Positions 22,680 to 36,570 are shown, counted from the stretch's first letter. The stretch is DNA of 64,000 bases from Casuarina equisetifolia (GCA_028551475.1 CM052354.1:25257258-25321257), one strand, 5' to 3'. Translations and numbers: made by a program. Notes: generated by a model not told the origin, from the sequence alone.

Positions 22680-25500
22680 TGTTATATACTTCAAACTCAA
22701 GTCTTAAACAAAATAGTTTAGGCAAATAACAAAAAGCTTACTCATCACGATCAATGGAGGTAATTTGTGGGAATTAAAATCTCTCTCATGACTCATACTT
22801 CCACTACTAGGATGTGTAATGATGGGCCATAGAAAATCTTTCACTTCATTTGGGTAGAGTGGGTTGTCGAGGAATCCATCACCACAAATGAAGAGAATTC
22901 TTTTTCTTTTTCTTTTTCCTTCCATTTCTTTTTTTTTTCTCTAGTTATTTTTAAAGAGATTGTTAGTGCAAGAAAATAAAAGACATTATACAAATATTTA
23001 CGGAGCTTTACCTAGCTTTTTGTATATGTGCTAAAAGTTGTATCACTTTTTATATAATCATCACGTGGAACGATAGTTTTAGGAATATAAGAAATAGGTA
23101 GATCAATGGATCAAATGGGTATTTAACCTAGTGAAAAACGTATACTTATTTGCTTCTTATATCACTCATAAGGTTTGGGATTTAACACTCAATGTACGTA
23201 AATTGAGTATGTGTGCTGTAATAATAAAAAAATATTTAAAAATCCTAACTTTACAAGATAAGATATATATATTTTATTAAAGTAAGTCCCACGCCAATAA
23301 GAAATGGTAAAGATTTTAGCCTTGTAAGTGTCAGGTTCCCTTTCTCCTTGAGGTATCTTATAAATGTCAAACTTTTTTTTATTCTTGAGTCGTGAGACAA
23401 CTCATGTGGGCCAGTTACTTATATATTTTATTCCACATTATTGTGTACTAACCAAAAATTTTCAATTAATATTTAAAATATAAATTTTCTAATGTTTCAC
23501 TACAAGGCAATCACCGTTATACCACAGAGAGCATGAACGACAAGCAAGAAAATTCTCTTTTGGTACTCGCACCAACCTTCATTTTTGCGGACTGAAAAAG
23601 CCCCCGGGCAGGGGGGGTTTTGGGGTAACGTAGTCTCTTGACTGGACGTATCGAAGAAGATGCGTGTACACGAACCTCAGATAGAATTAGAACAGCCCGT
23701 ACGAACTATGAGCTAGAATTTTCCAAAAGTAAAAAAACCGTACTCTAAGCACTTTTTAAGAGCACTTCATACAAGTCCCATCGCGGCTTCCCCTCCTTCA
23801 TTAACATGCTGTAAAATTCTTATCCAATTAAAAAAGGGAATTCAAAACCCAAAATCAATTCAAAGACATGACACTCTATTCTGTTTGTCATTTTCTTAAC
23901 AAAACTAAAAAGTGTTGTCCGAAGACAACTTTAGGGATAGTTTCAAAGGCGACTCCGGAAGTGCGGTCGGATCAACAACCGTGCAAGCGCCGCCAATCGA
24001 CTGCTTTAAAAGCCAACTGGGTAATGAAGGGTAATGCCGGTTTTGGCACGCGGATGCATGCAGGCATTCAATGTGTCAATATCGAACTCGATCCTACGCA
24101 ACAAATTTGCAGCAACAAGCGCACAACCCTATGGGATAAACAAGTTCTGTCACGGTAAATGTTAAAAATGGAAATTTGTCTATCTCACACTAAAAGTGTT
24201 GTGTCTCGATTAATTAGCTAAAAAACTTATGACACATTTTATTTGAATATCATTTATAATTTGGATCATCATAAGCTTGTAACAAACCAACACCCTAATA
24301 ACCCCATGCATTGAAACACCTCTTTAGCTCATGATATTTAGTTGTCAACTAACCTTTTCCTATAGTAGATTGCTCCTTTCATGATTTGGACTTGGAATGT
24401 GGGATTGGTTTTAATACCATTTATTATATGTCTCAACTACTTGCCAAAAAGCTTAAGTCTATAGGTTATTCTTGACACATTTCATTTAAATATCATCTTC
24501 AACTTACATTTCTATAACCTCAAGTATCAAGAGCCAATCCCATGACCCAAGTTCAAAACAAAAAAGACAATTTTTGGAAAGGACTACTTAATGATTAAAA
24601 GTCACGAGTCAAAAAGGTATCTAAATGTGTGGGGTCAAAGTAGAGCTACCTAATAGAGCCACAATAGAGTGGGTCATTAGGCATCAACTACAAAATATAT
24701 TAATTTGTTATAGGTTTATGGTAGGGATAATATTCAAATGAAATCTATTGAAACTTAGTTTCAAACTTAGGTCATTTGGCAAAGTGGTAGACATATAACA
24801 TAAAGTAAGAGGATGAACATTTAACCTTATAAATAATAAGGTTTTTTTCACCTAATACATTAAGATTTTGGAATTGATTATCATATTTTAATATGGTATT
24901 AGAGATAAGATGTGTCTTAACTTTATAATTTTTCATGCTCCAAAGTTGGATTTCTTTTCACATATACTATTTATGTCAGTATGTATGTGAATGGAGTATT
25001 AAAAGTGAAATTATCCCATATTAGAAGCAAAATGATAGGTTATTGATCTTATAAATAATGAAATTTTTTTACTTAATATTTTAAAATTTTAAATGGTAAC
25101 CTTGTACTCTTTAATAATGAGTTTTACACCGGATAATGGGATAGAGAACTTAGGCCCAAGCCCCAATGTTCCGAGCTTGGAACAGAAGTCCATGGTGTGG
25201 CTGTAATGTTCGAAGTCGGTCCAGATTGCGACCACAAATCAATTATCACGTACCGAACTTCCCTAAAAGACTATTGAAACTATCATGGTCTTGATTGCAA
25301 AGTGGCAGTATTCTACCGTTTCAAACTACTAGGCACAGCGATTTCCGCCCCCTGTCATTCGGCTTCTATCTCAACGGAAGTTGCCGTTTGGAGAGGCAGG
25401 CAAAGAACGAAGAGGAGAATGGAGAGAGAGGAGGTCGAGGTGATGGGAGAGAAGGCAGTGTTTGAAAGACCATGGCTGCTGCTATGCAGAGGAAATATAA
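22680..25500. repeat. Unit X, copy 2
   Basis: Carries the same ordered landmarks as copy 1: gtgggttgtcgaggaatcc (22859), gtcccatcgcggcttcccct (23777), gtgtcaatatcgaactcgat (24072), accacaaatcaattatcacg (25230) and an ATG GGA GAG AAG GCA GT start-like word at 25443. About 24165-25110 has no counterpart in copy 1 and is AT-rich insertion sequence with nothing recognisable. Confidence 0.7.
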
Positions 25501-25831
25501 GAGCAGCTTGGAAAGGGAGTTGAAATACATGCGTATCAGGATCCTCTGTATTACAAGCCAAAACCTCCTTTCAAACAAAACCTGGGTCTTGGATAATTAT
25601 CTCAACAAATTGTTCAAAATTGATGAAATGAATAGCCTTGAGCAAGTTAATGATAAAGGACTAATGGAAGAATTGATCAAGAGACATGAGTGGAGAAATG
25701 ATCTATTATCTATCAATCATGATAGATCTACACAAATTGTAAGCATTTTGATCCGTAAAGAAAATGCATATATTTTTGGTGACAAACTAGTTGAAATAGG
25801 GGTGAACATAGTGGCTGTAAATAAGAAATAA
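25472..25831 (+). CDS. Hypothetical ORF, 119 aa
   Basis: ATG-initiated frame ending at taa 25829-25831. Translation begins MAAAMQRKYKSSLERELKYM and is mostly charged and hydrophilic (LEQVNDKGLMEELIKRHEWR). No family recognised, no membrane segment. It overlaps the end of unit X in a different frame from the conserved MGEKAV word (25443), and no counterpart is seen in the other X copies beyond that word. It may be a chance frame in unique sequence. Confidence 0.2.
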   Translation: MAAAMQRKYKSSLERELKYMRIRILCITSQNLLSNKTWVLDNYLNKLFKIDEMNSLEQVNDKGLMEELIKRHEWRNDLLSINHDRSTQIVSILIRKENAYIFGDKLVEIGVNIVAVNKK

Positions 25832-27680
25832 TAAAACCTAACTATTAAAATAAAGTTTAGAAAAACACAGGGAATATTTACTATGAATTTCAAAAAAAAA
25901 AAAAAAAGACTTTTCGTAGCAACTCGAAGACTTCATCTACTTACTTTAATGCTCGTCTTAAAAGCCTAATTCACGAGGTACAAATTCATTATTGTTAAGG
26001 CTAACGGGGGCCTTAATATGCATTCACCTTATGAGGTAACAAATTCCTATTTCCACCATACAAAGCGATCAACCTTTACCTTCTCTTGAAACCTCATTTA
26101 TGACAGTTTCTTCTTTCTTTTTCAACCTTGGTATTTTCATGAATTACGAGTAGCATAAAAAGAATGCATCAATCACAAAGTATTTAGTCCAAATGTAGGA
26201 TTCTTAGATGTAACCATAAAATATTTGAGCTTTTCCGTGGTTTCAGCCTTAGTAAGCCCCAAAAAAGGACCTAACCTGCATCAATCAATTCTTCGAGTGG
26301 AAGCTTCTTTATACTAAGTTAACAATAAGTTTTTTCTCCTCCAACAAAAGAATTTACTCTAATTAAAAAATTTAAAAATCTAATTCAAAAGTTAACTTAA
26401 AAATTAATTATTTTTTTTTAAATTCCAACTCCATTTTAAGAAACTTAATTTTTTGATAAAAACTTTTATCCTACGTGTAGCTCGGTCAACAACATTGAAG
26501 TTGAGAGACCTACCCAAACGATCATCAGAACCAGCAATGAGAAGTGTCACCGCTGCAGCTCATAGACCTCCAAACATGCTCATGGAAGTCTACATACCTA
26601 TTCTCATCTCACGGCATGGCATTGACTCACTATTCATTGTTCTAGTCACATGTCCCGATGATGGTTCTCCTCCCATGGTAAGGACCCCACGCGGTCTGCT
26701 TTACACAGAAAAACATCAATACGATGAATTGGGTTTGTAAAGTCTTTCTCGTAGGCCCGTTGACGGACTTTTCTCGCATGTAATGGGTTTGCCTATGTGG
26801 GAACAAACAGCAGGGTTGGGAGGACCACAGTCGGTGTGCAATGGACTGACATATCTGTGTTTTCCCTTCTGGACTGATGCAAAATGTCAATCCAGGCTGC
26901 TTCTTGGAAGAAACCTCTGGCTTACGTTAAACATGTGTTGTTGCCATCAGATTTAGCAAAAGTGATGACGGTGTGGACATTATGTTGTCATGCAAGCGCT
27001 TTAATCGAGGTTGTCAGGCTTGGAGTGCGTTGCCGTGGTGGCCGGTCCAACGCGCAAACTGAGTAAGAGTCCAAGAATGTCGACATTGTGTCCTCTTTTT
27101 AGTGTACGATGAAAAAATGCGGTTTGTCGTGGAAGGCACCTCTTTTTCATTCACTTTGTCGGAGATAGATAATGCTTTGTGCTTTTGACAAAAAGTTTGC
27201 ATCACAATAATCAGTGCACTTCATTAAGAAGCTACACAGAGATCCTTAGTCACAGTAACATGGAGGTCGTCCGACTAAATCTATTGGAATATATTCCTTC
27301 CATACCACATCAGTTTTAATCTTCCCTAACTTCAATTTGTAAGAATTGACAGCTAAATGGTGGATTTCTAATGGGGGCACACTCATGTTGGATGGAAGGT
27401 GCCCTTATTTTCTACTACCTACTATATGTTCTTATGAATTCTTATCATATGGTGCCTATAGTATGTAAGTTAATATTTTTCCTAAATGGAAGGCAAGCTT
27501 AAAATACATAATAAAAAATTTATTTTTATTAAAAAAATTATTAAAATATAAAAATTCATCTTAAAATTTTAAAATAATAATAAATAAAAAAATCTCATTA
27601 CTTTTAAGATTTATAAGAAAGCGCGACAGATTACTTATACTTATAAGATTTCTAAGAAAGCGCAGCAGATTACTTATAGA
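25832..27680. other. Intergenic, unrecognised
   Basis: A piece at 26268-26350 (catcaat..ttcttc..gaagct..tactaagtt) resembles 40345-40430 in unit X copy 3, so unit X extends here after an insertion of about 770 bp. A GC-richer stretch at 26500-27080 has several open frames but no recognised product. 27490-27660 is very AT-rich, with a near-repeat (ttataagatttctaagaaagcgc) just past the ZIP stop. Confidence 0.5.
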
Positions 27681-29470
27681 TCATGCCCAATAAGCCAGTA
27701 GAGCCATGCATCCAGCCCCGAGAAGCATTGAACCATTTGACCCCAATTGCAACTTCATGTTGGCTTGCAGTCTGGGGTTCATGAAATCCTGAGCAAGCAA
27801 GTCGACCAGCGACATGTAAATCAAAATTCCAGCTGCGAGAGCATTTAAAGTCCCTTCAACAATTAGAGCAGTCGAGCTGTTCTCATTGTAAGTGCTTGAT
27901 ATTCCAATACCGATTGCGACGCCCAGTGGAGTAGTGAGTGAGAAGAATGCCGCCATTATTGCCGCAGACATAGACTTGAATTTTGCCTACATAGCAATCA
28001 AAAAAACAAATTGCTAAACTAGGTGGGCATTTAGATATTTTGCTATAAACATAAAGTCTAGGGAGCAAATTGTTGACAAATTCAATATTTACTGAATTTA
28101 GGGTAAGAGAGAGAGAAGTTTCAAACCACATAATGCTTTTTTTTTTTTTTTATGAGTACATATCATAATAAACATTAAAAACAAGGGAGAGATTGCAACA
28201 CAAAACCAAAGAATGAAGCAAATAACTAGTCCATGCCAATAGTGTTCCTTTCCTACCATATGATATGCACAAATTACTCCAGATTTTTTCTCCAGGAACT
28301 AGGCATAATTTGGCCAAAGTGAGCTTATTTTAATCTGTTCATAGCTATGTTCACCATTAAAGAGATGACGATGTGATGATTATGAGAACATGTCCAAACC
28401 AATTGCCACTCTCTAAAACTATACCAACATTTAATTCAGAACAGTCTACAGAGGTTTGCAAATCGAAATTCTCTTAGTAGTGTGACAGGATTGCGAGTTA
28501 TACCTGAGTGATGCAGCCACCAAGCCCTATGCCCTCGAAAAACTGATGGAAACACAAGGCTATCAGGAGAGGCTTTATATCCCCTACGCTTTGAGAAACA
28601 CCCAAATCTACTCCGATGATCACTGAATGAAACACAATTCCTAATTCCAACACCTGAAGGAAAGACCCATCAGAGTTAGAGCTCTTGTGGTTACCATTGG
28701 AAAAGAGATGACGATCAGTAAACTTAATCTGACCCAGTACCTGTGCTATAACACGGTGACGAATTAGATCTGGCAGAGCCAAATCTCCATGGGCAGGGGA
28801 GACCGACCCATGAGCGTGACCATGGGTGGCATGCGTGTGAACAGGTATATGCCCCGCTTGCTCATCGCCCCTCTCTTCGCCTTTATTTGCCTGCAATTTT
28901 TTTTTTTTCCCAGTTAAAACCAAACAATACTTGGAGATTGGACTACAAGTAGTACATGTTCACGTAATTTATGCAGATGCCAATAAACCTGGAGTTAAAA
29001 CCATTCACCTGCTTGTTTTGGTTTGACTTCCTATAATAGCTTGAGGCATAGCCGTCGACCATTAATGTCATAATAGCTGACAACATGGCAAAGAAGCCTG
29101 TGAAGGGATAATTGCCCCATGGAACTTTACTAAGGCAAGGCGAAGACAAATTTCCAAATGCATCCGGTAGTATATGAATAAATCCGGTTGCCAGAATCAC
29201 ACCGGCTGCGAAAGCCTTGATTATGAAAAAGAAATCATTCTCAGGCTTTAGAGCTGGAATTTTCCGGCCTAACACGGGGAAGCTTACGCCTAAAACACTA
29301 GAAACAAGAATGGCAGCTATTGCCCCCACTTTATAATGGAGTGCTGTGTGACTCTTCGGTTCTTTGGAAGTAGCATCACAAGTGCAATCACCCGATATTG
29401 TTGGGATGAGAAGAACGAGAACACATAATATGGTTGAGATATTCCACGACGGAGGTCGAAGGCTAATCAT
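27681..29470 (-). CDS. ZIP family zinc/iron transporter
   Basis: Four exons: 29009-29470, 28741-28890, 28504-28653 and 27681-27986, all phase 0, giving 355 aa, the usual length. The start is the ATG at 29468-29470; upstream in-frame codons give no ATG. Residues 1-30 look like a signal or first hydrophobic segment ([14 protein letters not shown]), then CTCD. Membrane helices follow ([39 protein letters not shown]). A cytosolic histidine-rich loop at about 168-181 ([15 protein letters not shown]) precedes RHRVIAQ. The metal-site helices are [13 protein letters not shown] (His213) and [14 protein letters not shown] (His240, Glu244), then AKFKSMSA. Family role: uptake of Zn or Fe(II) across plasma or organelle membrane; substrate cannot be read from sequence. 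The intron at 28654-28740 is 87 bp, in frame and without a stop. Confidence 0.92.
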
Positions 29471-31944
29471 GGTGAGGAAGAAGAGGGGTGAAGATGGTTG
29501 CACAAAAAGAGAAGACAGAAAGAATATAGCTCCTGGGATTTGCTGTCTTTCGAGAAAGGTTTCTGTTTCCTTCTTGTACAGGAATTGTCGAAGAAACTTC
29601 GATGGTAATAGTTGTCTGAGAATGACTAGGAATTAACGATTCCGGAGAGAACTCTATCCACCTCTTCATCAGTTTTGTCATTTTTTTGGCACTCTATCCT
29701 ATCATTATCAGAATCCTCTGTAAATAGTTTCTGGGTTGGACCGCAATTGGAGAACCTGTAGGCTTTAAGACCTACGGATTCCACTTCCAGGATTGCAGCA
29801 AATGTCGACATTACTTTGTTGCCGCAAACGTCTTGATCGAGAAAGTGGCTTGGAATTTAACGAAGGCTTATTCAAACTCTACCTTCGACCGGTCAAGACA
29901 CAACAGTGTTCTGACGCGACATTGACATCACAGGATTTATCCATTTTATATTCTACATTATCGTTGCGGAAGATGAACATCACTTTCATGTGATTAATTT
30001 TAATGAGCAATCTCGATGGAATCTTTTTTTTTTTGTTTTTTGGTCGATCCAACCTTAAGGTCTAACATTACTTTATAGTTATACAGAAGTCAACTATGCT
30101 TATTGTACTGTCAAGTCAAAAATTAAAATTAAAATTAAAATTAAAAATTAAAAGGACAGCCTCATCACGTGGCACTTTCTGCAATAATGTATGACTTTCT
30201 TAATTTTTATATACTTTCAGTCCCGAATTTTTTAAATTATTAAAGAACATCAGTAAGTTTGGTTTTCTATTTAAAAAGATTGAAAAAGTATTCTAATTTG
30301 ACTTGTTTTACATTATAGATATGAATTTCAATAAGCCGGTGCACACCAGGTACACTAATTTGGTGGAAGCAGACAACTTCATAGGGAAGGGAACTCAATC
30401 ACGTGCCTTAAAGCATTTCACCCTTTATTTTCTTTTTCAAAAAATTTGCACTGTTCCTCGTTAATTTTGGTCACAATGTTTGTACTCTCAAGCTTTTGCT
30501 GTTAAGTCTTTTTATTTTATTCTTTTTAATTCCAAATGTGATAGATTATAACTTTAAAAGATACATTTAATAGGGTTTTTACAAAATTCTTACTTTTTAC
30601 AATTTTGATCAACTAATTTATATCTTCTCTCCATTGGTTAATCAATTATAATAATTCATTTATAGTTATTATTTCCATCCATGCATATTTAGTGAATTTG
30701 TAGTTGATGAATAGACATCTCCTTGATTTTAGTTATTATTGACCTAGGTATTTTTGGTCTATTAAGTTGTTTTATATAACTATTTTGTTTGTTATATTAA
30801 GTTTGTGCTTAGGAATCTCTTATTTTTATATTAATCTTGCTCATTCAACTTTTGCTCTGCTCTTCTTTAATTCTAAGTAACTTTATAGCAATAGCACAAA
30901 TTCGAGCTCCTTCAAACCACAATAACTTTCGTTTTGCTCTTTGCTTCTCCCTGATTTTACTTGCTCTAGCCATCCTTCCATTCCATATTTTGTTTCTCTA
31001 ACCCTCTTCCCATCTTGAATCCTCATGTTACGGGCGGCTGCTGTTTGTGACCTGGCTCTAGGACCACTTACCCGGAAATCCTCCCTAGGGAGTGATTGGA
31101 GGTGCTTCCGGTTCTTACTGATGGTGAAAACGAGCGGAAATAGAGAAAGTCGCCGGAAAACGCAGGTAGCGTCGCCGGAAGACAGACAGAGTTTGCTGCA
31201 CACGAAAACACTGTTCACTCCCGAAGAGAAACAAGCCTTACAATAAACCTGTCCCAAACGACAGTGTTTTGCCTACTACAACACCAACAAAAGCCCAACA
31301 CAAAAGACCACATAAACCCAACTACAAAAGACCAACATAGCAACTGAAGCCCAACAAGGAAAACAATAAGGAAACAGTTACACTCTCACTCCACTCCACC
31401 TTCTTCGTGGCTTGCTGCAGGCATGTAACATTTCATTTACTCCTCCTTCTGCTCTTTCTTATTTCCTTTCCGTCTCTTGCTGGCCAAAAACGTTATCCTG
31501 ATTCCTTTCAGTGTAGAAGTGGATTGCTCTCCAGATTTGACCGATTTACAGCTGATTTTGTTCCCTATAGGATCATGAGCTTCGTCGAACGCCAATCTGC
31601 TCCTTCCCTTTTTGTTTCGCTCGATTCGGTCTTCTTGTGTAGAGAGAATATATCTTTAAGTGAAATAGTGCATGGGATAGGTTTTGTTCTGCGCCAAGGC
31701 AGGTCACGTCCTCTACGTTCGTGAGTTGCCACTCGCAACTTCCTGCTCCATGGGTCGTCCATTTCTTCGTTTGGGTCGCAGGTCATGCATCACGGTTTCT
31801 TGCTTTGTGGGTCGCACATTTCTTCACTTGCGTTGCAGGTTGAGAGTCACTGAGCATGCATATTTGGGTCGCAATTCTGGGCTGCATTTCCTACTAGCTG
31901 AACCATGTGCGCTGCGGTAATCCGAGTCTGAGTGTGCATGGACC
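29471..31944. other. Intergenic between ZIP and FUL-B
   Basis: 29471-29650 is probably ZIP 5' UTR/promoter. 30119-30152 is an aaatt/aaaatt simple repeat. 30880-31400 is GC-richer with a 124-codon open frame on the minus strand (30883-31257) that lacks family resemblance and could be transposon-derived. A signal-peptide-like frame at 31407 starts with GTG, not ATG. I see no gene I can defend. Confidence 0.45.
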
Positions 31945-32502
31945 AGGTGATTTCTCCATATTGAACTTCATATACCAACTTCAGAAGACTTTCGGACATA
32001 CAAGAGTTGCACTAAATGCAGTGGCTATCAGAGGAACTTGCTTCAAGAGCAATTCTCGTATTGAAAGCTCTGGGATCGTTTCTTTTGCCATAGGAAGCTT
32101 TGATGAAATTTATTCTATGAGGCTCAATTTCTACCAGTTCAGCCTGAAGCCCACTTGGCCTTTCATGTGGTTTCAGGTTCCTTACTAGGCAAGCAATATT
32201 ACGTGTTTTACGTGATAAGGAAAATACTTCCCTTCCACAATTAACAAAACTCAAATAAAATTACTGATTACGGTACTCACTTGATGATATAAAGATATTT
32301 TAGTTTGCAATTTAGTCTTCTACCCATGTAGTTTATTACAATGGCAAAACAGTTCATAATCTACCAAAGTTCAAAATAGATATATATGCTGTCCACGATG
32401 CATCAACCATCAGACAATTTTATGTCGCTGGACTTTAGGATTGGCGTCCTTCTAAGTATTTACGGACATAAATAATGTTGATAGATAGAGGTACAAGGAA
32501 AT

Positions 32503-35500
32503 TTAGTGATGAAGATGGCTAAGCAGCCAAGGTGGCATGAGTGTATTGGCTTGCTGTTGAGCTAGAGTTCCTTTGGCTGCTCTTCCATTGCCTCTTGCTT
32601 GGTAAGACCCACTGCAGTACACATATTTTCTCCAACTTTAGTTCTCCTAACTAATTAGCCTTAAATCTGGTTGAATTCTCTAAAGCTACAAACATTTCAC
32701 ACGCTTGAATCCTTTCTTATTATGGCAATTTAGTCTTCTAGAATCTTATTTGAAGCATAGGATGTAGCAAAAGCATGCACGCGAGGAAAGCAAACAAGCA
32801 GAAGACAGCACGAACGTGCACACAGGAGGGAGCAAGGAAGGAGGGAGAGATTGAGCCTTACCCAATGTTCAACGAAGGTAACAGCAGTGGAAAGACCGAG
32901 CGTGACTCAAAGGCATGATTCTGCTCCTCCAACAGCGTAAATTGGGCCACCTCTCTCTCCTTTTCCTTTACCTAGTTTTGCCTCAAAATTTATCATGCTA
33001 TGTACCTTTTCTAAAGCACAGTGATTTATAGAAGCTAACAACTTAAGACTGGAACAAGATTCAGATCTTTTTAAGAAAAAAAAAAAAACTAAATAGTCAC
33101 CTTCTTTGCAAGAATGATGTTTTGTTCCCTCAACTCCTTATCCTGTCATCTAACGCTATTAGGGAATCCAATAAACAACACAGAATCATGGTCGCTAAAT
33201 GATAGTGAAAATTGTTTAAACATATAGAGTTGGATGGATGTCCACTTGATTAATGACGACAAGTTATCCGAAGCTTACCTTTCTTTGAAGCTCTGAAAGC
33301 GATTCGTTCATAAGTTGGTTCTGGAAGTGAAATATTTACTTATTCAATTAGCTAAATAAGTTATGCTCGAACTGCATTACCAATAATATTTTTAAGTGCA
33401 GGGATCTTACCTTGCTTGACCTTATGTTTTTTAAACCAGAATCAAGCTGTTGCTCCAAATTCTGGATCTCCCTAAGGCTCAGGGAATCGAGATCTTCTCC
33501 CATAAGATGCCTGTAAAGATCAATAACAGCTTAATCTTTGCTTTTTGTTTATTTTATTCTTCTAAGTACTTAAAGGCCCCTATTGAAATTGTACTTGTGA
33601 CTTCTTTGTAAAACCTCCAGCCTGTCCTTCAGCCTTGCACGTTCCAGATTCCAGCTTCCCTATAAAAGATTAATGGGATCAATCAACAGAAATTGCTGGT
33701 CTTTTTAGACCACCCCATGCCAGATGGTGTGACAAGTGCAACTTGTGAGCAATGACAAATTGAGGAGCATTTTTGTTTTGTGAAATTATAAAAAGGAAAA
33801 ATGTAATTTACACCAGCCAGAAATTAGTGAATGACATTTCTTGGGATCAATACAAAATCTATCTATAACAAGATTCCTGAATCACAAAGTTATTTAATTA
33901 ATAGGGGACCTACATTTTGTTCAAGATCATTTGAAACAAGCCGCCTCTCTGCATTTGAATATCTCTCATACCGTTCAAGGATCCCTTCCATGCTGTCAAT
34001 AGGAAGAACATAACTTGTTAGTACGTTTTAAAGTCAGAATCCAACCTTTAAGGCAACAGAAAGGAGTTTGAAGTTTATCAAAAGGGTAGGCCTATTTCAG
34101 CATCAATTTTTTCTTATTCCGCACCACCATTTGAAAGTAAGAGCTGCTTCCTGCGTGAGTGAGAGGTTATAACCATAAAATAGTGTGCCAAAAAAAAAAA
34201 AAAAAGATAGAAGACAGCTTTAGAAATACCATTTCCTAAAGAAAAACCTAACAAAGATTGTGTATTCCTATCTAACAGTCAAGATTTTTGATAAGCTAAA
34301 TAAACAATCTTCACCATAAAAAGAAAGAAACCTATCACCTGACCAAAAATGATGATAACTTTATTTACGGTGTGGATGTTCAATTATACATTATTAAGGT
34401 ATCAACTTTTTGAAATAATTTATATGCAAAAATTGCCCTTCTTCTCTTAAACTAATTTTTGCAGAAGGTTTAAGCTTTATAACATAATATTAAAATCTGG
34501 TCCTCCTTAACACTCCTTTGAATATAGAAAAAGTCCAAAGTTCGCACATGAAAGTGACATTATGAGATGATTCAAGTTGTAAATAGGCATTTTGATAATG
34601 TAAATATTCAGTTCTACATTACTGAACTATGTGCTTATATGTGGTAATTTATAGGCAGTAAATTCTTCCTTTTCCTCCAATTGCCTTTTGTGAAACAACT
34701 AAACTTTGTAACAAAGTATGAGTGAAATCTATATGTTGGGTAATGTAGCCTATCCTAAAGATTGAGCTTCTAGTCAACTGGACAAACCCAAGAGAACTAC
34801 AGCTTTAACATTACTATAGAAACCCTTCCTATTCATGAATTGGTGAGTGATCTTTTGAACTTGACACAAGTGCCTCAAGTAGGGGCCTTTCTTGATGGTG
34901 AAAGTTAAAAAGGTGCTTCAGTTTGGGCTCAAAAGTTGAGATTAATGATCTTGGTAATTAGTCGTGCTTAAGGTTACACCATTATCCAGAGAATAAATTC
35001 TCTTTTTCGGTAGACAAATCAGTCCTCGCCACTTGTTCTAGGGAGGAGCGATGAGCGAGAAATTAAAACATCTCAACGAAACCGTCCCAACTCTAGTGCT
35101 ATATGCTATGTACAGTATTGATACCTTACCTATTATACTATCGTCCTTCTGTCAGCTTTATGTCCATCAAGGTACGCCAGTTATAAGTTGGAGACGCCAT
35201 TACAGCCTAGATGCATTTGAAATTATTTGCCCTCTTTTTGTATATCATTAAGAACTTACTTGCTAATCGGAGCCTACAAACTCATTGACATATACATATC
35301 CCTAACCGGTAGTATTTTGTATGGTGCGACGGTTTAAAAAGCTTTGAAATCCTTAACCAGCCTTGAAAGAGTCAATATTGGAGGCTGTCATTTACTTGGA
35401 AACTAAGTCTGAGCCGCCTTCAAGTCAAGAAATTAATCTAGTCAACTTCTTAATCAAAGACTAATTTATTTCACGAAAGCATCAAAATCTATGACTAGTT

Positions 35501-36480
35501 TATTTGAAATACTTTTGAGAATGTAGGAACAAGGTTTTTTTTCCAGTAATAAGACTATATCAGATTACAAGTTTAATCGTTTAATCTACTCAAATTTCTA
35601 AGCATATAGTTAAAAAGATGTACTTGAAGAAACTAGGGTTTTCTTTCGCGGGCATCTCGAAGAGAGACGAAGACAACGAAGATAGGATAGCTAATCCTAC
35701 CCCTACCTATTTGCTTACTATTTGTTAACCTTTTCCACTGCTCGGATATGTTTGCCTTTGTTTGGGGAATCCTAAACATCGTCTTTCCCAATCTGGAAAG
35801 AGACAACTTTCTATCTTGGACAAAAGATAAGGCTTGGGATCTCTTTTACCCGTTTGAGTAATCTTAGCCATAAGAACCTTAATATTTGCTGCAAACAACC
35901 TCGGAGTTTCATAGATAATGATACTAACTTAATAAAATTTGAGGAAAGGAACATCTTCTTGATGGAAAATTTGAATTATCTATCGGTAGAACGAATATCA
36001 TTCCGTTCTATTGAATTGCAGTGGGGGAAAAAGACAGATCGAGGCTCTGGTTGATATACTTCAGTTAGTCAGTCACAAGTAGAGGGAGAAGCACCTGAAA
36101 TGAAAGTACTCGTCAAACCTAGCAAAGCCTGAAGCGGTGTGTTTGCCTCTCTCGGGGCTACTTACAGAAGCTTCAAGCTTGTTCACCCATGAACAAGATG
36201 ACAAGCAGCAACAGTTCAAGGAACAAGAACTAGCTTTCTATGAACATTTCACCGAAAAGAAGACTAAGAGAGACGACGATAGAAACATTTCTTACCAAGA
36301 ATCGGTAGAGTACTCGAAGAGCTTGCCTTTGGGAGAGAACACCATCAAGGCTACCTCAGCATCACAAAGCACGGAGATCTCATGAGCTTTCTTCAGCAAC
36401 CCTGTTCTTCTTTTGGCGAAAGTGACCTGCCTGTTGATGTTGTTCTCGATCCTCTTCAACTGAACCCTTCCTCTCCCCAT
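32503..36480 (-). CDS. FUL-B: intact FRUITFULL-like MIKC MADS-box transcription factor
   Basis: Eight exons: 36296-36480 (185 bp), 33914-33992 (79), 33595-33659 (65), 33411-33510 (100), 33279-33320 (42), 33101-33142 (42), 32862-32971 (110), 32503-32611 (109): 732 bp, 243 aa, the canonical AP1/FUL layout. MADS domain 1-60 ([26 protein letters not shown]), I region 61-88 ([17 protein letters not shown]), K domain about 89-171 ([34 protein letters not shown]), C domain with [13 protein letters not shown], ending in [12 protein letters not shown]. The last is the paleoAP1 (FUL) motif, which separates FUL-like from euAP1 proteins. Family role: nuclear regulator of floral transition, meristem and fruit identity, acting in dimers/tetramers with SEP proteins. 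A TATA box lies about 95 bp upstream and a (TTC)24 run 0.9 kb upstream. Tandem paralogue of FUL-A and FUL-C. I infer it is the functional copy. Confidence 0.92.
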
Positions 36481-36570
36481 GATTCTGACCCGTCTGCTTC
36501 AATGAACCCAGTTACAGAAGGTGCCCGTCTCACGGGGTGTAACTGTGAAGAAGAGCATACGAGGCAGTAT

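Noticed and set aside
29471-29503. Extension of the ZIP N-terminus by 11 residues
   Set aside because: The upstream open frame begins at a GTG; the first ATG is at 29470 and gives the normal family length.
30883-31257. 124-codon minus-strand ORF as a gene
   Set aside because: No recognisable domain, no splice context, and the region looks like repetitive intergenic sequence.
31407-31724. Secreted small protein with a leucine-rich signal peptide
   Set aside because: The frame starts at GTG, has no ATG before the hydrophobic part, and shows no family resemblance.
32012-32254. Conserved coding exon left of FUL-B, shared with 1945-2300
   Set aside because: Similarity is at the DNA level only; frames differ between copies by insertions and stops, so it is FUL 3' flank rather than a gene.
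32503-32611. Frameshift in FUL-B exon 8 because one frame reads [10 protein letters not shown] like euAP1
   Set aside because: The spliced frame ends in [12 protein letters not shown], the normal FUL motif; the AP1-like frame is the alternative reading and holds a stop.
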